From assembly GCF_900109915.1 (NCBI RefSeq), contig NZ_FOBU01000001.1, forward strand, positions 1,449,004-1,513,003: DNA of 64,000 nucleotides, read 5' to 3'. Shown here piece after piece: positions 44,191 through 53,995 of the stretch. The stretch's first letter is position 1. Each line of letters starts with the position of its first letter. The notes beneath the pieces are model-generated. The model worked only from the letters and a program-made list of their open reading frames with translations, ran no database searches and had not been told where the DNA came from. Made by a program: the position numbers and the translations under genes. The stretch is from Luteibacter sp. UNCMF331Sha3.1. Lineage in GTDB: Bacteria; Pseudomonadota; Gammaproteobacteria; Xanthomonadales; Rhodanobacteraceae.

Positions 44191-45183
44191 ATGAAACACG
44201 CGCTTCGCATCATCGGTGGACTGCTCGTCCTCGGCACCCTCGCGGTCCTGCTTTTCTTCTGGCTGGACCGGACGGAGACGACCACCGACGCCTATGTCAC
44301 GGGGCGCATCCATCCGGTGGCGCCGCGCGTCACCGGTACGGTGCAGGTGCTGCGCGTGAACGACAACCAGCACGTGAAGGCCGGGGACGTGCTGCTCGAA
44401 CTCGACACACGGGACTTCGACGTCGCCGTGGAGCAGGCGCGCGCCGAGATCGAGCGCGCACGGGGACAGGTCGCCAGTGCCGAAGCGCAGATCGCCGAGG
44501 CCTCCGCCGCGATCGTCGCGGCCGCCGCCTCCACCCGCAAGACCGCGCTCGACCTGCGCCGCGCCGACGAACTGGTGAACGAGACGCCACGTGGCATCTC
44601 GCGCCAGGAATTCGATGCCGCGCGCGCGGCGGCGGATGCCGCGGTGGCCAACGCCAGCAGCGCCAATGCCCGCAAGGTGGCCGCCACCGCGGCCCGCGCG
44701 TCGGCGGTGGCGCAGGTCGCGACCGCCGAGGCGGCGCTGCACAATGCCCAGCTCGCTTATGGGTATACGAAGGTGATCGCCCCGGTCGGCGGCTACGTCG
44801 GCAAGCGCACCGTCGAAGTGGGCGCCCGCGTGAACGCGGGACAGACCCTGCTCGCGATCGTATCGGACGACGTGTGGGTCGTCGCCAACTTCAAGGAGAC
44901 CCAGCTGCGCGGCATCCGGCCCGGCACCGTCGCGCATATGACGATCGACGCCATCCCCGACGCGGACTTCACCGGAAAGGTCGACAGCTTCGCACCGGCC
45001 TCGGGCTCGCAGTTCGCGCTGCTGCCGCCGGACAACGCGACGGGCAACTTCACCAAGGTGGTGCAGCGCGTGCCGGTGAAGATCCTCTTCTCGGCGGAGG
45101 ACCTGCAGCGCGACCGGCCGCGCATCGTTCCGGGCCTCTCCACCATCGTCAAGATCAGAGAACACGACAGGCAGCCGCAGTGA
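44191..45183 (+). CDS. EmrA/HlyD-type membrane-fusion protein
   Basis: A 330-aa periplasmic adaptor: N-terminal anchor (LRIIGGLLVLGTLAVLLFFW), TTTDAYVTGRIHPVAPRVTGTV near 30, a long Ala-rich coiled-coil hairpin (about 78-200), and the lipoyl/barrel return AYGYTKVIAPVGGYVGKRTVEVG near 190. It bridges the inner-membrane pump and outer-membrane channel encoded next. A good ribosome binding site (GGGAAGGGG) precedes the ATG. The stop overlaps the next start (GTGA). Confidence 0.92.
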   Translation: MKHALRIIGGLLVLGTLAVLLFFWLDRTETTTDAYVTGRIHPVAPRVTGTVQVLRVNDNQHVKAGDVLLELDTRDFDVAVEQARAEIERARGQVASAEAQIAEASAAIVAAAASTRKTALDLRRADELVNETPRGISRQEFDAARAAADAAVANASSANARKVAATAARASAVAQVATAEAALHNAQLAYGYTKVIAPVGGYVGKRTVEVGARVNAGQTLLAIVSDDVWVVANFKETQLRGIRPGTVAHMTIDAIPDADFTGKVDSFAPASGSQFALLPPDNATGNFTKVVQRVPVKILFSAEDLQRDRPRIVPGLSTIVKIREHDRQPQ

Positions 45184-46607
45184 CACGTCGCATCGTCATC
45201 CTCGTCGCGGGCGTCGCCTGTCTCGCGGGCTGCGTCGTCGGCCCCGACTATCGCCGACCGGCGCCTTCCGCGCCCGCCGCGTGGCGCGACGCGGCGTCGA
45301 CGGCGTCTGCCGTTCCGGACGACTGGTGGACGTTGTTCGGCGACGATGAACTCGGCCGCCACGTGGACGCCACGCTCGCCGCGAATCTCGACCTCGCAGG
45401 TGCCCTCGCGCGCTACGACCAGAGTCGCGCCCTGCTCGGGGTCGCTCGCGCCGACGAATTTCCGAACGTCACGTTCGATCCCGCCTATGCGCGTGCGCGC
45501 ACGTCGGGCAACGTGTCGAACCGTCTGCCGGAACTCGAGACCACGCTATGGCGCGCGCCGGTCGACGTGGCCTACGAAGTGGACCTGTGGGGACGCGTGC
45601 GCCGCAGCGTGGAGGCCGCGGGTGCCGACGTCGAGGGCAGCGCCGATACGATCGCCGCGCTGCGCCTCAGCCTCGCGGCGAATACCGCATCCACGTACCT
45701 CACGCTGCGCAGCACCGATCGCGACATCGCCGTGCTGGCGCGCACGGTGACGTTGCGCGAGGAGGCGTTGCAGCTCGCGGATCGCCGCGCGCATGCCGGT
45801 GTCGTGGGCGATCTGGACGTGCTCCGTGCGCGCGCCGACCTGACCCAGACGCGCGCGGACCTGGCGGATGCGCACCGTCGCCGCGACAATCTCGTCCATG
45901 CTCTCGCCGTGCTCGAAGCGCGTAACGCGCCCGACTTCGTCGTCGAGGTGCGACCATGGACTCCGGTCGTGCCCGATGTTCCCGCGGGCCTGCCGTCGTC
46001 GTTGCTCGAGCGGCGCCCGGACGTCGCCGCGAACGAGCGCGCCCTCGCGTCCGCCAGCGCGCGAATCGGCATCGCCAGGGCCGCGTTTTTCCCGCAGGTG
46101 CGCCTCACGGGATCGGCCGGCATCGCGAGCAACAGCCTCGGCGACATCACGGACCGCGACAGCCGCCTCTGGTCGATCGGTCCGTCCGTGACCCTGCCGA
46201 TCTTCGAAGGCGGCCGCAACAAGGCGCGACTGCAGGGCGCCGAAGCCGCATACCGGCTGGCGCTGGCGCAGTGGCGGCAGAGCGGCGTGGTCGCGTTCCG
46301 CGAAGTGCAGGATTCGCTCGACGACACGCGCTGGCTGCGCGAGCGCGGCGACGCGCTGAACGCGACGGTGGATGCCGCGACGGCCGCGGCGAAGGTATCG
46401 CGCTCGCGCTACGACCGTGGCCTGGCGGGCTACTTCGAAGTCGTCGATTCCGAACGACAGGCGCTCGCCAGCCAGCGCGCGGCCATCCAGAACGACCAGC
46501 AGCGGCTGCTCGCGGCGGTCTCGCTGATCAAGGCGCTCGGCGGTGGCTGGAGCGAAGGCGAACCCGTGCCGCGGCAACCGGTGGCCGACGCGGCGACGTC
46601 GCCATGA
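45180..46607 (+). CDS. NodT-family outer-membrane efflux lipoprotein
   Basis: A 475-aa TolC-like channel of the RND/NodT type: lipobox LAGCVVGPDY (Cys near 18), then paired repeats with WWTLFGDDELGRHVDATL and DVAYEVDLWGRVRRSVEAA in the first half, and SLLERRPDVAANERALASA and VTLPIFEGGRNKARL in the second. The start is a GTG overlapping the adaptor stop. It completes a three-part drug or phenolic-acid exporter. Confidence 0.93.
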   Translation: MTRRIVILVAGVACLAGCVVGPDYRRPAPSAPAAWRDAASTASAVPDDWWTLFGDDELGRHVDATLAANLDLAGALARYDQSRALLGVARADEFPNVTFDPAYARARTSGNVSNRLPELETTLWRAPVDVAYEVDLWGRVRRSVEAAGADVEGSADTIAALRLSLAANTASTYLTLRSTDRDIAVLARTVTLREEALQLADRRAHAGVVGDLDVLRARADLTQTRADLADAHRRRDNLVHALAVLEARNAPDFVVEVRPWTPVVPDVPAGLPSSLLERRPDVAANERALASASARIGIARAAFFPQVRLTGSAGIASNSLGDITDRDSRLWSIGPSVTLPIFEGGRNKARLQGAEAAYRLALAQWRQSGVVAFREVQDSLDDTRWLRERGDALNATVDAATAAAKVSRSRYDRGLAGYFEVVDSERQALASQRAAIQNDQQRLLAAVSLIKALGGGWSEGEPVPRQPVADAATSP

Positions 46608-48205
46608 ACGCGACGGCCGCGGCCGCCGCCACGCCTGCTCCCACGCCGACGGCGCAACTTCCGTGGCTGGGTATCGTCGCCGTGCTCGTCGGCGCGGTGG
46701 CGACGACGCTCACGTCGCGACTGACCTCGATCGGCCTCGCCGACGTGCGTGGCGCGGTGGGCGCCGGCTTCGACGAAGGCGCCTGGATCCCGACGGCGTT
46801 TTCGGGTGCCCAGATGTTCATCGGCCCTATCTCGATCTTCCTCGGCCGCGCGTTCTCGCCGCGACGCGTGCTGCTCGTCGGCTGCGTGCTGTATGGCCTC
46901 GCGGAGTTCCTGATCCCGTTCGCGCCCGACCTGCGCTCACTGATCGCGTTGCAGGTCGTCGCCGGTCTTGGCTCCGGCACGTTCATCCCGCTGACCGCGG
47001 CCTTCATCCTCACCTCGTTGCCGAAGCGCCTTTGGCCGTGGGGGCTCGCGGCATACGCGATGAACATCATCCTCGGCCTCAACGTCGCCTCCACGCTGGA
47101 AGGCTGGTACGTCGAACACGTGACGTGGCACTGGATCTTCTGGCAGAACACCGTGCTCGCCGCACCCCTGTTCGGCCTGTACTGGTTCGGGCTGCTGCGC
47201 CTTCCCATCGACCACGCCTTCCTGCGCGCGGGCGACTTCCGCGGCATGGTCGTCGGTGCGTCGGGTTTCACGCTGATCTTCGTCGCGCTCGACCAGGGCG
47301 ACCGGCTCGACTGGTTCTCGTCGACGCTGATCGTCAGTCTGCTCGCGCTCGGCGTCATCGCCGTCGGACTCTTCTTTCTGCACGAGTCGACGCTGAAGAC
47401 ACCGAGCATCGATTTCACCCTGCTCGTTCGACGCAACGTCATGATCTGCATCCTGCTGGTGCTGGCGACGCGCTTCCTCGTGACGTCCAGCAACACGCTG
47501 GTCGCGAACTATCTCATCACGGTGCAGGGTCTTCGTCCGCTGGAGGTCGGCAGCGCGCTGCTCTGGGTGGCGTTGCCCCAGGTGGTGATCGCGCCATCGG
47601 TCGCCTGGCTGCTCAACCGCATCGACGCGCGCTTCGCCATCGGGACGGGACTGACGATCGCGACGGCGGGGTTCCTTCTCGCCACGGGCATCACATCGCA
47701 GTGGGCGGAGACGGACTTCCGCATGGCGCTGCTCCTGCAGGCCGTCGGCGAGACACTCGAACTCACGGCGGTCATCTACTTCTTCGGTCACCACGTCGGC
47801 CCGGCCGACGGCATCACGTTCGGCGCCCTCATCCAGACCGCGCGACTGTTCGGCGGCCAGCTCGGTACTTCGCTGCTGATCATGTTCACGCGCAAGGCCG
47901 AGCAGGTGCACTCGAACCTGATCGGCCAGCATGTCGCGAGCGGCGATCCCGCTACGCTCGAACGCATCGCCGCCTATGCGCAGGCGGTCGGCGCGTCCAC
48001 CCAGGGCGTCGGCGACGCGCAGGCGCGCGGCGTAGGGCTGCTGGCGGGCGCCGTGCGCGCGCAGGCGTTCACGCTCTCCACCCTCGACGGGTTCCTGCTG
48101 GCGTCGTGTGTCGGGACGCTCGGCGTCGGCCTCGTGCTCCTGCTGCGGGAACCGCCCGTGATCGTCACCGCGCCGGCCGTACCGCCCATTCCAGCGCGCA
48201 CGTGA
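46604..48205 (+). CDS. EmrB/DHA2-type MFS drug exporter
   Basis: A 533-aa pump with 14 predicted helices and DHA2 features: LGIVAVLVGAVATTLTSRLTS at the start, GAWIPTAFSGAQMFIGP near 58, LGRAFSPRRVLLVGCVLYGL (motif A) near 83. Fed by the adaptor and channel genes before it (ATGA overlap), it uses proton exchange to expel a hydrophobic compound. The substrate is unknown. The exported drug resembles EmrAB or fusaric-acid systems only in architecture. Confidence 0.92.
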   Translation: MNATAAAAATPAPTPTAQLPWLGIVAVLVGAVATTLTSRLTSIGLADVRGAVGAGFDEGAWIPTAFSGAQMFIGPISIFLGRAFSPRRVLLVGCVLYGLAEFLIPFAPDLRSLIALQVVAGLGSGTFIPLTAAFILTSLPKRLWPWGLAAYAMNIILGLNVASTLEGWYVEHVTWHWIFWQNTVLAAPLFGLYWFGLLRLPIDHAFLRAGDFRGMVVGASGFTLIFVALDQGDRLDWFSSTLIVSLLALGVIAVGLFFLHESTLKTPSIDFTLLVRRNVMICILLVLATRFLVTSSNTLVANYLITVQGLRPLEVGSALLWVALPQVVIAPSVAWLLNRIDARFAIGTGLTIATAGFLLATGITSQWAETDFRMALLLQAVGETLELTAVIYFFGHHVGPADGITFGALIQTARLFGGQLGTSLLIMFTRKAEQVHSNLIGQHVASGDPATLERIAAYAQAVGASTQGVGDAQARGVGLLAGAVRAQAFTLSTLDGFLLASCVGTLGVGLVLLLREPPVIVTAPAVPPIPART

Positions 48206-48297
48206 GCGCGCCAGCGACACCGTGTCGCAGGGCCGTCACGCTATGCCGTGCGATCATCCCCGGACCCGGATCCAGGGTTGAGCGAAGGGGTGGTTCC

Positions 48298-48735
48298 GTG
48301 CGCCGGACCGCGGCACGAAAGCGATGGCTGGGATGGATGGCGCTCGTCGCCGTCTGGCTCACCGCGCTCGTGCCGACCGTATCGCGCACCGTCGACTGGC
48401 TCGCCTTCCCCGACCTGGGGGCATGGTGCGAAGCCATGCCCGCGTCGCACCATGGCATGTCGCACGGCGACATGGACGACATGGACCACGACACCATGCC
48501 GCACGCGGCCATGGGCCACGCCACCGGCGGACACGACGCGTGCGACCCCGATGCCGCGTGCGGCTATTGCACGCTCTTCGCCCAACTTCCGGCCGTCGCG
48601 GGCGCCGTGTTCGTCGGTCATCCGTTGCTGGCGGTGCTGCACGTGCCGGCACCACTGCCTTCGATCCGCGCCGGGCCCACCGTCGCGCTCGTCCATGCCC
48701 CGCCTCGAGGTCCGCCCGCCGTCGCGCACGCCTGA
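48298..48735 (+). CDS. DUF2946 protein with His/Met-rich metal-binding-like segment
   Basis: A 145-aa protein with an N-terminal helix (WMALVAVWLTALVPTVSR), a His/Met/Asp-rich stretch near 50-75 (HHGMSHGDMDDMDHDTM), a Cys cluster (HDACDPDAACGYC) and a hydrophobic segment near 90-115. DUF2946 genes usually sit beside TonB receptors or copper genes; function is unproven but metal handling is plausible. The GTG start has GAAGGGG 8 bp upstream. It lies 42 bp before the receptor gene. Confidence 0.72.
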   Translation: MRRTAARKRWLGWMALVAVWLTALVPTVSRTVDWLAFPDLGAWCEAMPASHHGMSHGDMDDMDHDTMPHAAMGHATGGHDACDPDAACGYCTLFAQLPAVAGAVFVGHPLLAVLHVPAPLPSIRAGPTVALVHAPPRGPPAVAHA

Positions 48736-48777
48736 TCGCACCGATCCCGTACGCCAACGACAACGGACTTTCCCGAC

Positions 48778-51066
48778 ATGCCCCTGCATCCTTTCCATGG
48801 GCGCGCACTCGCGCGTGCCATCGCCTGCGCCATCGCGAGCGCTTCGCTCGGCGCGCACGCGGAAGACGACCCCCAGCGCGCGACGACATTGCGCGAAGTA
48901 CGTGTCTCGGCCGCCAGCCACGACACGAGCGTGGACCCGGACCTGCCGTCGGTGGTGGAAACCGTCAGCGCCGCCCGGCTCGACCGGCTCAACGTGGTCA
49001 ACGTCGAGGACGCGCTGAAATACCTGCCGTCCTTCGGCATTCGCAAGCGGTTCATCGGTGACGAGAACGCGACGTTCTCCGTGCGCGGCACGAGCAACCA
49101 GCAGAGCGCGCGTGGGCTCGTCTACCTCGACGGGCTGCTGCTTTCCAACCTGCTCGGCAACAACTGGGCGAATCCGCCGCGCTGGTCGATGGCGTTTCCG
49201 GAGAACCTGGCCCGCGTCGACGTGATCTACGGCGCCTACTCCGCGCTGTATCCGGGTAACGCGATCGGCGCGACGGTGCTGATGACGACCCGCATGCCGG
49301 ATCGTCTCGAAGTGACGGGCGAGGTGCAGGCTTTCACACAACACGTGCACGACTACGGCGTCGACCGCGACTACGGTGGCAGCCGGCAGAGCGCGACGAT
49401 CGGCGATCGCTCCGGACGCTTCGCCTTCCTGATCGGCGTCTCGCATCTGCGATCCAACGGGCAGCCGCTCGTCTACGCCACGCAGGCGCTGTCGTCGGCG
49501 ACCGGCGGGCCGCGCCCGGTGACCGGCGCCATCGCCGACACCGGCGCCAACGGCCTGCCGCGCCAGGTGGTGGGCATCAACGCCGAGGGACAGGAAGCGA
49601 CGGATCAGGACGAAGCGCACGCACGACTCACCTACGACATCACGCCCGACGTGACCGCCGGCCTGACCGTGGGCTACTGGAGTCAGGACATGTCGCACCG
49701 CACGGAAACCTTCCTGCGCGACGCGAACGGGCAGCCGGTGTATGCCGGACCGGTCACCATCGATGGCAGGCGCTACACGCTGCCTGCGAACTACTTCGCG
49801 CCGAGCACGCGACAGAGCCGCAATTATCTATACGGTGCCTCCCTCGGAACGCACCGCGACACCGGGTGGAACGTCGAAGGCAACGTGTCGTACTTCGACA
49901 TGGACCGCAACCGCGATCGCGTGGCATCGTCGGTCAGCTACAACGGCGCGGGACTGCTCACCGCAGGCGACGGCAGTCGCTGGCGCACGCTCGACCTTCG
50001 CGCGAGCCACACGCCGGACAGCATCGCACCCGACACCCACACGGTGAGTTTCGGTTACCACTACGACGGCTACCGGCTCGCCAACGCCAGCTACAACCTC
50101 GACGCGTGGCGCCGTGGCGGTGCCGGCATGCTGACCGCGGCCAACGGCGGCAGCACGCAGACTCAGGCGCTGTACCTCCAGGACGCCTGGCAGCTCGTGG
50201 ATGGGTGGCGGCTCACGGTGGGTGCGCGCTACGAGCAGTGGCGCGCATTCGACGGCTCGCGAGCGACCGCGACGGCAGGTGTGCGATATGCGGAAAGGAA
50301 GGAGACGCATACGTCGCCGAAGGCGTCGCTCGCCTGGACGGTCAGCGACACCGTGCTGCTCCGGCTCTCGGCGGCGCGCGCCTATCGCTTCCCGACCGTG
50401 AACGAGCTTTTCCAGGGGTCGTTCAACGGTATCGCGCTGGTGAACAACGACCCGCGGCTGAAACCGGAGAACGACCTGTCACGCGAGCTTTCCGCCGAGT
50501 GGTACCGCCCCAACGGCGTCGCGCGCTTCACGGTCTATCGCAGCGACACCCGCGACACCCTCTTCAGCCAGACGGACACCACGGTATTTCCCAATGTGAC
50601 GAACGTGCAGAACGTGGGTCTCGTGCGGACGCGGGGGGCCGAGGCCAGTTACGACGCGCGCGACGTGATCTGGCCCGGTTTCGATCTCACCGCGAACGCC
50701 GCGTACACGCAGGCGACAACGGTACGGAACCGCAGGAATCCCGCCTCCGAAGGCAAGCAGTTCTATCGCATCCCACGGTGGCGGGCGAATCTGGTCGCGA
50801 CATGGCGGGCGACCGGACGCATGGCGCTGACACTGGCGGGCCGCTATTCGGGACGGCAGTACAACACGCTGGACCACAGCGACATCCATCCGGACACGTT
50901 TGGCGGCGCGAGCGACTTCCTCACGTTCGACGCCAGGGTGACGTGGAAGGCGAGCGACCACGTCGACCTCGGTGCCGGCGTCGACAACCTCACCGACCGT
51001 CGCTACTACGTGTACTACCCGTACCCCTCGCGCACCTATCTCGTCGAAGCGAAATTTCATCTCTGA
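48778..51066 (+). CDS. TonB-dependent outer-membrane receptor
   Basis: A 762-aa receptor with a signal peptide (to LGAHA), TonB-box-like region (TTLREVRVSA), plug (about 55-165, VVNVEDALKYLPSFGIRKR, NLARVDVIYGAYSALYPGNAIGATV) and barrel ending YLVEAKFHL with C-terminal aromatic. No STN domain is present, so it transports without sigma signalling. The next gene upstream, a His/Met-rich DUF2946 protein, hints at a metal or metal-chelate ligand. A strong hairpin follows. Confidence 0.88.
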   Translation: MPLHPFHGRALARAIACAIASASLGAHAEDDPQRATTLREVRVSAASHDTSVDPDLPSVVETVSAARLDRLNVVNVEDALKYLPSFGIRKRFIGDENATFSVRGTSNQQSARGLVYLDGLLLSNLLGNNWANPPRWSMAFPENLARVDVIYGAYSALYPGNAIGATVLMTTRMPDRLEVTGEVQAFTQHVHDYGVDRDYGGSRQSATIGDRSGRFAFLIGVSHLRSNGQPLVYATQALSSATGGPRPVTGAIADTGANGLPRQVVGINAEGQEATDQDEAHARLTYDITPDVTAGLTVGYWSQDMSHRTETFLRDANGQPVYAGPVTIDGRRYTLPANYFAPSTRQSRNYLYGASLGTHRDTGWNVEGNVSYFDMDRNRDRVASSVSYNGAGLLTAGDGSRWRTLDLRASHTPDSIAPDTHTVSFGYHYDGYRLANASYNLDAWRRGGAGMLTAANGGSTQTQALYLQDAWQLVDGWRLTVGARYEQWRAFDGSRATATAGVRYAERKETHTSPKASLAWTVSDTVLLRLSAARAYRFPTVNELFQGSFNGIALVNNDPRLKPENDLSRELSAEWYRPNGVARFTVYRSDTRDTLFSQTDTTVFPNVTNVQNVGLVRTRGAEASYDARDVIWPGFDLTANAAYTQATTVRNRRNPASEGKQFYRIPRWRANLVATWRATGRMALTLAGRYSGRQYNTLDHSDIHPDTFGGASDFLTFDARVTWKASDHVDLGAGVDNLTDRRYYVYYPYPSRTYLVEAKFHL

Positions 51067-51080
51067 CGTTTCGTGGCCTC

Positions 51081-51115
51081 TGGCTCCCACCGCTGCCCGT
51101 ATGCGGTGGGAGCCA
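51081..51115. terminator. Palindrome-family hairpin between TonB receptor and lanKC
   Basis: A perfect 13-bp stem (TGGCTCCCACCGC, 51081-51093, with 51103-51115) and a 9-nt loop. The arm sequence GGCTCCCACC/GGTGGGAGCC is that of the REP-like family but in inverted order with a longer loop. It separates two convergent genes and probably ends both transcripts. Confidence 0.65.
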
Positions 51116-51149
51116 CGTCGTCGACGGCGTCAGGGAGCGCCATCGTGCA

Positions 51150-53843
51150 TCATGCGGCCGCATCGACGTGGCGATGCACGTGCGTCAGCGGCAGGTGCTC
51201 GTCGAGCATGAAGGATGCGGTGGCACCGCGACGGAGCCGGTCGAAGAAGGCGCCGACGCCGGCATTGCCCGTCGCGAGATCGCAGCTGAGCCGGAGCAGT
51301 TCCGTACCCGGGATGGCGAGGCCGCCAGCGCGACGGACGAAGAACGGCTCGATGCCTCCGGCCACGCGATGGGCAGCCGCGATGCAGGTCCCGGCGTTTT
51401 CGGGGAAGAAGGTCGCAAGATCGAGCAGCACTTCTCCGATGCCTGCGAGCCCTTCGAACATGCCGGGGGCGATCGCGTGCCGCCGCATCAGATCCCGCTG
51501 CATCTCCATGGCCATGTCGCGATACCGCGTTTCGCCGGTCGCGGCGTGGAATCGCGCGACCACGGCAAGGATGCCGGCGGTACCGTGGCGCAGGTAGGGG
51601 TACAGCGTCGGGGCGTCGACCTGCTTCGGCCAGCTCGGATCGCCGTCCGGATTGGCGCGACGCTGGGCGAGATCGAAGGCCAGTGCTTCGCGCGCCGCCC
51701 GCAGAAAACGCGCGTTGCCGTCGGCCGCGACGTGGAGGTGCAGGAGAAAGAGCGCGACGCCGGCGGCGCCGTGGCCGAGGCCGATCGCCTGGGGTGCGGC
51801 CGTGGACCAGTGCAGGGTGCCGTCGCCTCCCCGGTCGTATCCCGCATCGTGCAGGAGCGTCTCGCCGGCGTCGATGGCGGCATCGAGGAACATCGGGTCG
51901 CCGCTTGCGTACCACGCCTTGAGTCGCGCCATGCCCCAGCCCGCCATGCCATCGTAGTAACCCGGCCGGGCGCGTACGGCCGCGTCGAGCGGCGCGCGGA
52001 GCAACGCGAGCGCGGCGTCCTTCTCACCGGCGTCCATCAGCACCCAACCGATGCCCGAATCGCCATACATGAGGCTCGATCCGCGCTCTCGCGTCGATCG
52101 GACGCCGTCGATCACGTAATCGAGTAGCCCGGCTGGCGGCCTGCGACCACCGCGCAGGTAAGCATGGAGTATCCCCGCCGCCCCATGCGCGACACCCCAG
52201 GGGTGGGTTTCGAACACCTCGGGGCCCGCCGGCACGTAGCGGTCGGCGCGTGCCGTCGGCGCCATCGTGTCGATGTAGCCGAACAGGTCGCCCGCGGCGT
52301 CGATGGACGGCCGGGGTGCGAGCACCTGAAACGCCAGGGGACCATCGTCGACCGTCATGGCCTTGACCGCGTCGCGCAGTGTCGCCATCGCCTGCACCGG
52401 CGACGGACGATGTCGTGCATCGGTGGCGAGGAGTGCGTCGATGACCGTCAGGAACGCGAGCGGATAACCGAGATCCGTGCACATCGTGCGCGTGAACCGG
52501 AGTGCCGCGTCGCGATCCAGCGGCAGCATCGCGTTCATGGGCATCATCGCGGCGAGCAGGTTCGAGCCGAACGCGTAGATGTCTTCCGCGCGCGCGCCTT
52601 CCGGCTCCTCGCGACGGGGACGAGGCGAGGCGAAGCCGGGCGTGCGGAGGTCGATGGGAGCGTCGAGGCCATCTTCCACCGCCGCTTCCATGTCGATCAG
52701 ACGGACGTCGCCGGCGGACGTGACGATGCAGTTGTGGAACGAGAAGTCGCCGAGCGAAACCCCTTCGTCGTGCACACGCTCGAGCATCGCGGCCATCCGA
52801 CCGAACACCGCGACGACCTCGTCGAGATACGCGCGCACGTCGCGCTGGGTGGCGCGCGTCCTGAGCCAGGGATACCGACGGGCGAGCCAGCTTCGCAGCG
52901 TGTCGCCATCGATGTATTCCTCGACGAGGTAGCTGTGCTCCCAGTCCTGGAAATGTGCGACGGGTGCCGGAGCGACATGCAGCGGCGCGAGCCGGCGGAG
53001 CAGGCGGAACTCCTTGCGCAGGCTCGCCGTCGCCATCTCGCCGCCACCGATGTACGGACGCGCTTCCTTGATGATGACGGGCCGGCCTTCGTCGAGATCG
53101 TCGCCGAGATAGACACCCCCGGCTGCCGAGAAGGCGAGGGCGCGCCTGATCCGGTAGCGCCCGCCCGCCAGGTGCGCGACGCGTCCCGGGTTTCCCGCGT
53201 CGTCACGAGGAAACGGATCGCGAAGCCAGTCCGGAAGATGAAAGTGGGGCTTGCGCTCGTCGGGATCGAGGCCGCCGTCCGGTCGGCGAAGCAGCCACTC
53301 GCGACGTCCGTCGGACAACGTGCGATGTTCGCCGGCAATACCGCCGTACCGGTAGTAGAGGACGCGGGAATCGCGATACCGGCGATCGCTCAGGACGTAC
53401 GGGCCGGCATAACCGGACAGCGCCTCGTAGAGATCGTCCAGAATCCGGCGGAAATCGTCGACGCCGCGCGGGTAGATCGTGATGAATTTGCCGGAGCCGC
53501 CACGCGGCCAACGCTTGCCGTTCACCGCCAGGTGGATCCGGGCGTCGGCGGCGAATTTGAATGCGGTGCCCGACGCGACGAGCACGGCGCCGGCGATCGA
53601 GAGCACGATGCGCGCCGTCGACGCGATGCTCGACACATGGATCTTCCAGCCCTGGGCGGGAAGGACCACGTTGGGGGGCGTGCAATGCATCCAGATGCCC
53701 GACCGGCGCATCGTCCAGGTGTCCGGGACGATGCGGCGCAGGGGCTCGACGAAATCCGTCGTGTCGATGGCGCGTCGCCCGTAGGGCTCGAAGAACTCGC
53801 GGTCCACCGCGGTGTAGTGCAACAACTCGCTACGTCGATCCAT
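51150..53843 (-). CDS. lanKC: Class III lanthipeptide synthetase LanKC
   Basis: An 897-aa three-part enzyme. Residues 1-240 form the lyase-type region (ITIYPRGVDDFRRILDDLYEAL). About 245-490 is a Ser/Thr kinase fold: GGVYLGDDLDEGRPVIIKEARP (Lys), LGDFSFHNCIV (catalytic Asp), LIDMEAA (Mg-binding DME). About 560-890 is a LanC-like cyclase with repeated GxxG helices (YDGMAGWGMARL, GLGHGAAGVALF, FEGLAGIGEVLL) but no Cys/His zinc ligands, which separates class III from class IV. It would phosphorylate and dehydrate Ser/Thr and close labionin or lanthionine rings on the LanA peptide 152 bp upstream. Confidence 0.92.
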   Translation of the reverse strand: MDRRSELLHYTAVDREFFEPYGRRAIDTTDFVEPLRRIVPDTWTMRRSGIWMHCTPPNVVLPAQGWKIHVSSIASTARIVLSIAGAVLVASGTAFKFAADARIHLAVNGKRWPRGGSGKFITIYPRGVDDFRRILDDLYEALSGYAGPYVLSDRRYRDSRVLYYRYGGIAGEHRTLSDGRREWLLRRPDGGLDPDERKPHFHLPDWLRDPFPRDDAGNPGRVAHLAGGRYRIRRALAFSAAGGVYLGDDLDEGRPVIIKEARPYIGGGEMATASLRKEFRLLRRLAPLHVAPAPVAHFQDWEHSYLVEEYIDGDTLRSWLARRYPWLRTRATQRDVRAYLDEVVAVFGRMAAMLERVHDEGVSLGDFSFHNCIVTSAGDVRLIDMEAAVEDGLDAPIDLRTPGFASPRPRREEPEGARAEDIYAFGSNLLAAMMPMNAMLPLDRDAALRFTRTMCTDLGYPLAFLTVIDALLATDARHRPSPVQAMATLRDAVKAMTVDDGPLAFQVLAPRPSIDAAGDLFGYIDTMAPTARADRYVPAGPEVFETHPWGVAHGAAGILHAYLRGGRRPPAGLLDYVIDGVRSTRERGSSLMYGDSGIGWVLMDAGEKDAALALLRAPLDAAVRARPGYYDGMAGWGMARLKAWYASGDPMFLDAAIDAGETLLHDAGYDRGGDGTLHWSTAAPQAIGLGHGAAGVALFLLHLHVAADGNARFLRAAREALAFDLAQRRANPDGDPSWPKQVDAPTLYPYLRHGTAGILAVVARFHAATGETRYRDMAMEMQRDLMRRHAIAPGMFEGLAGIGEVLLDLATFFPENAGTCIAAAHRVAGGIEPFFVRRAGGLAIPGTELLRLSCDLATGNAGVGAFFDRLRRGATASFMLDEHLPLTHVHRHVDAAA

Positions 53844-53879
53844 GGCGCTCGCTGATCCTTTGTTTCTCAGGGTGAACCC

Positions 53880-53913
53880 GGCGAGGGATGCGTACAGGGT
53901 CACATCCCTCGCC
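53880..53913 (-). terminator. Attenuator-like hairpin between lanA and lanKC
   Basis: A perfect 11-bp stem, GGCGAGGGATG (53880-53890) with 53903-53913, and a 12-nt loop, in the 152-bp gap between precursor and synthetase. It lacks a U run, so it could be a partial terminator or an mRNA 3'-end stabiliser that keeps precursor levels above enzyme levels. Confidence 0.5.
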
Positions 53914-53995
53914 TTCGCTTCCCGTGTCCCGTCGACGCCTTGCGGCGCTGCCCGTGCCGGTGGCGTCCCGCTTCCCGCGCGTCGTCGCGCGTCCC

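Noticed and set aside
53844-53995. Second lanthipeptide precursor between lanA and lanKC
   Set aside because: No frame with a start codon, leader motif and Ser/Cys core exists in this gap.
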